Below are positions 32,085 to 35,655 of a DNA stretch of 35,655 nt, piece after piece (position 1 is the stretch's first letter; each line of letters begins with the position of its first letter). The notes beneath the pieces were generated by a model. It was not told the DNA's origin, searched no databases, and was given only the letters and a program-made list of their open reading frames with translations. The position numbers and the translations under genes are program-made. Source of the DNA: an uncultured Muribaculaceae bacterium (GTDB lineage Bacteria; Bacteroidota; Bacteroidia; Bacteroidales; Muribaculaceae); contig CAJUJB010000026.1 of the NCBI GenBank assembly GCA_910586595.1, forward strand, positions 1-35,655, given 5' to 3'.

Positions 32085-32660
32085 ATGACACAGAACTTCA
32101 ATACATATATCGAGCATATTGATTTCGACGCGTGGCGCGAAGTATGCGTGCGCAAGGGCACTTTGCGTCGTTTTGCCAAAGGAGAAGAGTTTGTAACAAT
32201 CGGGGAGGTCGGGCGCTATATAGGGTTTATAGTTTCTGGAACACTCAAATACGTTGCACACTCGCCTGGTGGAACAGAACACGTGATGGGGCTGGTGTTT
32301 TGCGACGGCTTCGTTGCCGACTGGCCTTTTTGTATATATGGGCAGCCGGCTAAGTTAGCTATTGTAGCTGTTTCGGATTGCGAAATTTACTGTATTACAA
32401 CCAAAGAAATTAAAGAACTGATCGCCACAGACCCAAATTTCAAAGATGTTGTGATGCACTCGACCGAGGCGGTGTATACAACGGTATATGAGCGTTATAT
32501 TGACCTCTATTGCAAATCACCTCAACAACGCTACAACGAACTTATCACACACCACCCTAACCTATTTGACCTCTTTTCGCTCAAAGACATCGCTTCGTTT
32601 CTCAATATCACCCCAACACATCTGAGCCGACTCCGAAAAAATGACGGCAAACAATGTTAA
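32085..32660 (+). CDS. Crp/Fnr family transcriptional regulator
   Basis: A 191-residue regulator with an N-terminal cyclic-nucleotide-binding beta barrel (about 25-110; GEEFVTIGEVGRYIGFIVSGTLKYV) and a dimer helix. The C-terminal winged helix is recognisable as FSLKDIASFLNITPTHLSRLRK. Fnr-type cluster cysteines are absent, so oxygen sensing of the Fnr kind is unlikely. It is followed by its own terminator. The recombinase upstream is on the opposite strand. Signal unknown. Confidence 0.88.
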   Translation: MTQNFNTYIEHIDFDAWREVCVRKGTLRRFAKGEEFVTIGEVGRYIGFIVSGTLKYVAHSPGGTEHVMGLVFCDGFVADWPFCIYGQPAKLAIVAVSDCEIYCITTKEIKELIATDPNFKDVVMHSTEAVYTTVYERYIDLYCKSPQQRYNELITHHPNLFDLFSLKDIASFLNITPTHLSRLRKNDGKQC

Positions 32661-32669
32661 AAACCTTGG

Positions 32670-32700
32670 CTCTCAACATTTGTTGAGAGTTTTTATTTTT
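32670..32700 (+). terminator. Intrinsic terminator of the Crp/Fnr gene
   Basis: CTCTCAAC and GTTGAGAG form a perfect 8-base stem with a 4-base loop, followed by TTTTTATTTTT. It starts 9 bases past the stop. Confidence 0.92.
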
Positions 32701-32708
32701 ATTGGGAG

Positions 32709-32716
32709 TAATTTTG
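32709..32716 (+). promoter_or_regulatory. -7 promoter box of the small lipoprotein gene
   Basis: TAATTTTG matches TAnnTTTG, 21 bases before the ATG at 32738. It supports the shorter start over the ATG at 32702. No well-spaced TTG is seen. Confidence 0.45.
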
Positions 32717-32737
32717 CTTGTCATTACTCTTAAAAAC

Positions 32738-32935
32738 ATGCAGAATTATCTACAACGGACATCGAGAATATTATTCGCCACAGCAATGGTCATATGCCTG
32801 TGTTCAACTTCTTGTGGGCTGAATAAAAGTATTTCTGTAACAACTAGCAGATATACCCACACACCCTCAAAATATCATCAGCCTAATCTTGACTTTGAAA
32901 CATCGCGAGACACCGTGGCTACTTATTTTTTCTAA
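32738..32935 (+). CDS. Short lipoprotein
   Basis: A 65-residue protein from the ATG at 32738 with a lipoprotein signal (VICLCSTSC, Cys26). The mature part is only 40 residues, Ser/Thr-rich and without a domain I recognise. A longer start at 32702 would lie upstream of the likely promoter box. It may be complete or a remnant of a longer lipoprotein. The gap to the DUF3943 locus holds only a short hydrophobic ORF. Confidence 0.5.
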   Translation: MQNYLQRTSRILFATAMVICLCSTSCGLNKSISVTTSRYTHTPSKYHQPNLDFETSRDTVATYFF

Positions 32936-33007
32936 CAATAACTTGTCGTAATTGAGGCAGATATTGATTGACGCGACTATGAATCTCCTCATCTTGAATT
33001 TCCTTAT

Positions 33008-33070
33008 ATGAACAGTGAATCAATTATCGCATTACTTATAGTAATATTACTTATACTTTGTGTCTGCTGA
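33008..33070 (+). CDS. Possible 20-residue single-helix membrane peptide
   Basis: An ORF of 20 codons from the ATG at 33008 to TGA at 33068-33070. After MNSES the rest is an uninterrupted hydrophobic stretch of Leu, Ile and Val ending in Cys-Val-Cys, one membrane helix in length. It could be a small membrane peptide, or a truncated lipoprotein signal. Chance is also likely in AT-rich sequence. Confidence 0.25.
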   Translation: MNSESIIALLIVILLILCVC

Positions 33071-33142
33071 CTTCATCACGAGCCCAATAGGTTAATGCCC
33101 AGTGCGAGAAACTGAATGTCGAGAAATTCCGAAGATTTAATT

Positions 33143-33280
33143 ATGAAGGCATTTATAATTTCAATACTTCTTATCATTCCATTAATTGTCTATGGTCATA
33201 ATTCATGTATAGCGCCGGCACCAGCGAGCCGGGATTCTTCATTTGACAATATAGAGCAATTTGATTGGATGAATCCGTGA
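33143..33280 (+). pseudogene. 5' part of a DUF3943 gene, cut by an in-frame TGA
   Basis: The ATG at 33143 begins a Sec signal peptide (MKAFIISILLIIPLIVYG) and 27 more codons before TGA at 33278-33280. The stop is in the same frame as the DUF3943 body that resumes at once (YGYRHLVSRPVLPD), so a single nonsense change (for example from TGG) would explain the split. The intact gene would be 539 codons with its stop. Confidence 0.6.
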
Positions 33281-33298
33281 TATGGTTACCGGCATCTT

Positions 33299-34759
33299 GT
33301 GTCGCGACCGGTCTTGCCCGATAGTGCAGATGTTCGACGGGCTCAAAAGAAACACTTGTGGAGAGCTGGCGCCGAGACAATCGGGTTCAATATTGGATTG
33401 TGGGCTTTTGACCGCTATGTGCTTGACGGCCACTTTGCGTATATATCATGGAATACAATCAAAGAGAATTTTAAGCATGGCTTTGAATGGGATGATGACC
33501 ACCTGCACACAAACATGTTCGATCACCCATACAATGGCAGCATATTTTTCAACGCAGGGCGGTCGAACGGATTTAACTTCTGGCAGTCGGAACTGTTTGC
33601 GATTGGAGGAAGCGCCATGTGGGAGATGTTTATGGAATGTGAATATCCATCGACCAACGATATAATCGCCACGCCTGTGGGAGGCGCCGCAATCGGCGAG
33701 GTATTATACCGTACTTCCGACCTGATACTGGACGACAGGAGCTGCGGTGGAGAAAGATTTGGAAGAGAGGTGGCGGCATTTATTGCTAATCCCATGCGTG
33801 GTCTGACACGAATTATATCAGGCGACGCATGGAAGCGCAGGCCTACTTCAGGAAGGAGATTTGGCATACCTCCAATCAGTATTGAATTATCGGTTGGAGG
33901 AAAGATGCTCACTCTATGGGATTATGACGAAGGGATGCGGGCTGGTGTTGCCGCCGAGGTCAACATCGAATATGGCGATAAGTTTGCTGATGAAACAAAA
34001 GTTCCTTACGACTATTTTTCTTTCCTGATGGAAATTCAAGGAATCAAGACGCAGCCTCTTCTGAGCAGGGTTGAAATTGTGGGGCGGCTCCTATCGAAAG
34101 AGATTGCAGATAAACGGAATTTTAAGGCTTCTGTAGGAATGTTCCAGCATTTTGATTTCTTCGACTCCGACACCATCAAAAGACGAGAGCCAAACCGCAG
34201 TCGGTTGTTTCCTTGCGTTGTGCCATATAAACTTGGTGCACCGGCCTCTCTCGGTGTCGGGTTTATGGCTCAGTATATTCCAGATAAAGATTTTGTAGTT
34301 GAAGGATATGTCCATGCCAATGGCCTTATTCTTGTAGGCATACTGACAGACTTCTACAGAGACTATCACCGCAACTACAATTGGGGCTCCGGCTACTCAA
34401 TAAAGACCGGCTTGAATGCATCGCTATTCAGAAACAAGCTTATCATGAATCTATCCAATGACTATTACAAGGTATATACCTGGCATGGATATGATCAGAA
34501 TGTGGATTGGGCAACCTCTCCAGAGGGCAAGCCGGTCAACATACAAGGCGACCGCTCAACCTCAACATTCAATAGGCTGGAAGCGACTTTGAAATATCAT
34601 ATGTGGAAAAGATTGCATCTATCTGCCGGAGTGGACTTTAATTGGCGAACCACAAATTATAATGATATAGAGATAACAGAAGGACGGGTAACCACAAAGT
34701 ATCCAATAGTCCATAGCAAACAAATCGGAGCACATCTAATGCTGACATATGTATTATGA
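33299..34759 (+). CDS. DUF3943 domain outer-envelope protein, body lacking its signal peptide
   Basis: A 486-residue frame from a GTG at 33299. It has the DUF3943 signature: helical hydrophobic start (GAETIGFNIGLWAFDRYVL), DHPYNGSIFFNAGRSNGFNFWQSELFAIGGSAMWEMF, and TPVGGAAIGEVLYR. The C-terminal half is a series of aromatic beta strands, typical of a barrel. The export signal lies upstream behind the TGA at 33278, so this product alone would probably not reach the envelope. The gene may be a recent pseudogene, or the stop may be a sequence error or be read through. Convergent with the Tat-exported reductase. Confidence 0.75.
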   Translation: MSRPVLPDSADVRRAQKKHLWRAGAETIGFNIGLWAFDRYVLDGHFAYISWNTIKENFKHGFEWDDDHLHTNMFDHPYNGSIFFNAGRSNGFNFWQSELFAIGGSAMWEMFMECEYPSTNDIIATPVGGAAIGEVLYRTSDLILDDRSCGGERFGREVAAFIANPMRGLTRIISGDAWKRRPTSGRRFGIPPISIELSVGGKMLTLWDYDEGMRAGVAAEVNIEYGDKFADETKVPYDYFSFLMEIQGIKTQPLLSRVEIVGRLLSKEIADKRNFKASVGMFQHFDFFDSDTIKRREPNRSRLFPCVVPYKLGAPASLGVGFMAQYIPDKDFVVEGYVHANGLILVGILTDFYRDYHRNYNWGSGYSIKTGLNASLFRNKLIMNLSNDYYKVYTWHGYDQNVDWATSPEGKPVNIQGDRSTSTFNRLEATLKYHMWKRLHLSAGVDFNWRTTNYNDIEITEGRVTTKYPIVHSKQIGAHLMLTYVL

Positions 34760-34861
34760 GACTCCTATGGTCTTGTTTCACTTTGAGATACATCAATCAG
34801 TATTGCGGCATATCAAACTTGTTGATGAAATGGAAACTAACCGAGAAAATCCGGAATAATA

Positions 34862-35560
34862 TCAAGTCTTATTCGAGATTCTTAGGAACCACGCGATATT
34901 TTGACCCAGATTTTTCATGTTCGCCACTGCTTCATCATCTTTCAGAGCTTCGCCCGGTAAACGACCATAGGCGATATTCCAATATGTAGATCCGGCAACG
35001 AACATCTCTTTATTAAGAAAGAAATGATTTATAGAGTCAATAGTGTTCATGGCTCCGGCACGGCGTGCAACAGCAACTGCTCCACCAATCTTGTGCCGGA
35101 ACATTCCGGGATTGGTATCGCTGACAACACTTGCACGCTCTATAACGGCTTTGAGCGTGGAAGAAACATCTGCCGAGTAAGTTGACGACCCCAGTATAAT
35201 GGCATCGGCCTCAACCATTTTTTGATACAGGCTCTGAAATACATCACTGCTGAACACACAGTTTTTCTTCCCTGCGCAAGCGAAACAAGCCTTACACGGA
35301 TTTATTGTTTCTCCGGCAAGCTGAATCAACTCTGTGTCATATCCTGCCGCTTCAAGTTCTCCAAGAACGAGCCGCAACATATCTGCGGTGTTGCCATCTT
35401 TACGGGAACTTCCGTTGATTGCCACTATTTTCATATTTCTCTTATCTGTCGTTAATTCACTGACGGAAGCAAATCCGCTGGTAGCCAAAGCTGCACTCAT
35501 GGCCACAGTTCCCATTCTTTTCAATGCCTCGCGTCGGGTCATGCCATTTTTATTATCCAT
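34862..35560 (-). CDS. Tat-exported flavodoxin-like FMN reductase
   Basis: A 232-residue protein with a twin-arginine signal (MTRREALKRMG, Arg9-Arg10, then an alanine-rich stretch to about 32). The flavodoxin-like domain starts at MKIVAINGSSRKDGNTAD, with cysteines in NPCKACFACAGKKNCVF and the second flavin loop STYSADVSSTLKAVIER. Export by Tat means it folds with its cofactor in the cytosol, then works in the periplasm. It is related to the cytosolic reductase at 16472. The gene on its 5' side ends 15 bases upstream, so the two are probably co-transcribed. Confidence 0.87.
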   Translation of the reverse strand: MDNKNGMTRREALKRMGTVAMSAALATSGFASVSELTTDKRNMKIVAINGSSRKDGNTADMLRLVLGELEAAGYDTELIQLAGETINPCKACFACAGKKNCVFSSDVFQSLYQKMVEADAIILGSSTYSADVSSTLKAVIERASVVSDTNPGMFRHKIGGAVAVARRAGAMNTIDSINHFFLNKEMFVAGSTYWNIAYGRLPGEALKDDEAVANMKNLGQNIAWFLRISNKT

Positions 35561-35575
35561 TTTGGTGTGCCTTGT

Positions 35576-35655
35576 TCATTTATAGGATTCTGCAAGAATA
35601 CTGACAATATCCTCATCTGACATCTGTACGCGGTCAGCTGTGAACATTATACCCA
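35576..35655 (-). CDS. C-terminal end of a gene that runs off the right edge
   Basis: On the minus strand a frame open from the edge reads 25 residues (GIMFTADRVQMSDEDIVSIL and five more) to TGA at 35576-35578. It is 15 bases before the Tat reductase start, so it is probably in the same operon. Too short to assign a family. Confidence 0.55.
   Translation of the reverse strand, partial: GIMFTADRVQMSDEDIVSILAESYK

Noticed and set aside
34756..34989. 77-codon plus-strand ORF after DUF3943
   Set aside because: Its second half overlaps the Tat-exported reductase on the other strand and shows no domain.
1..35655. CRISPR arrays, rRNA genes and insertion sequences
   Set aside because: No regularly spaced repeats, rRNA-like sequence or transposase gene were seen.

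Overview
The window is about 35.7 kb of Bacteroidota chromosome, most likely a gut Bacteroidales and possibly a Muribaculaceae-like lineage. The sequence evidence is repeated Bacteroidetes-type promoters (a TTG/TTTG box about 20 bases before TAnnTTTG), weak Shine-Dalgarno sites, and family-restricted genes (DUF4290, GLPGLI, carboxypeptidase-regulatory-domain outer-membrane barrels, DUF3943, Bacteroidetes-type tyrosine recombinase). Placement below order level is inference.

Layout. 1-5700 (+): end of an unknown gene, a small overlapping ORF, threonine ammonia-lyase, an exported papain-fold (C1) peptidase with a coupled SPOR lipoprotein, a CpsB/YwqE-type PHP phosphatase and a membrane histidine kinase. 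5700-9900 (+): an AT-richer accessory operon whose promoter holds twin palindromic operators. It encodes a double-glycine leader-like peptide joined in frame to a GLPGLI protein, then a large outer-membrane barrel. 10040-15400: an EamA exporter, then minus-strand genes for a PIF1-like helicase, nitroreductase and META-domain lipoprotein (coupled) and a GH43-type lipoprotein. 15500-17100: DUF1893 protein and ECF S component (+), overlapping tail-to-tail with a flavodoxin-like reductase.

17200-22050 (-): a compact housekeeping operon DUF4290-rimM-acidic protein-OmpA-dnaB read from one clear promoter, preceded by pfkA. 22241-22327: tRNA-Ser(CGA) with promoter and terminator. 22560-23600 (+): a membrane protein and winged-helix regulator behind two palindromic operators, with an intrinsic terminator between them. 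23744-27314: a large CoA-disulfide reductase/rhodanese/TusA/DsrE fusion with a translationally coupled 34-residue ORF, divergent from an OxyR-like LysR regulator that keeps both redox cysteines.

27336-30458 (-): a five-gene run, AlaX-type editing protein, rhodanese lipoprotein, HAD phosphatase, small radical SAM enzyme, and a membrane-anchored protein with an N-terminal four-cysteine motif. 30611-31843 (-): an orphan tyrosine recombinase. 32085-34759 (+): Crp/Fnr regulator, a short lipoprotein, and a DUF3943 gene split from its signal peptide by an in-frame TGA. 34862-35655 (-): a Tat-exported flavodoxin-like protein and the end of another gene.

Redox and sulfur handling recurs (two FMN reductases, nitroreductase, CoA-disulfide reductase fusion, OxyR, two rhodanese domains). 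The least explained items are the GG-leader/GLPGLI locus, the radical SAM/Cys-motif pair, and the tandem operator-terminator leader at 22560.
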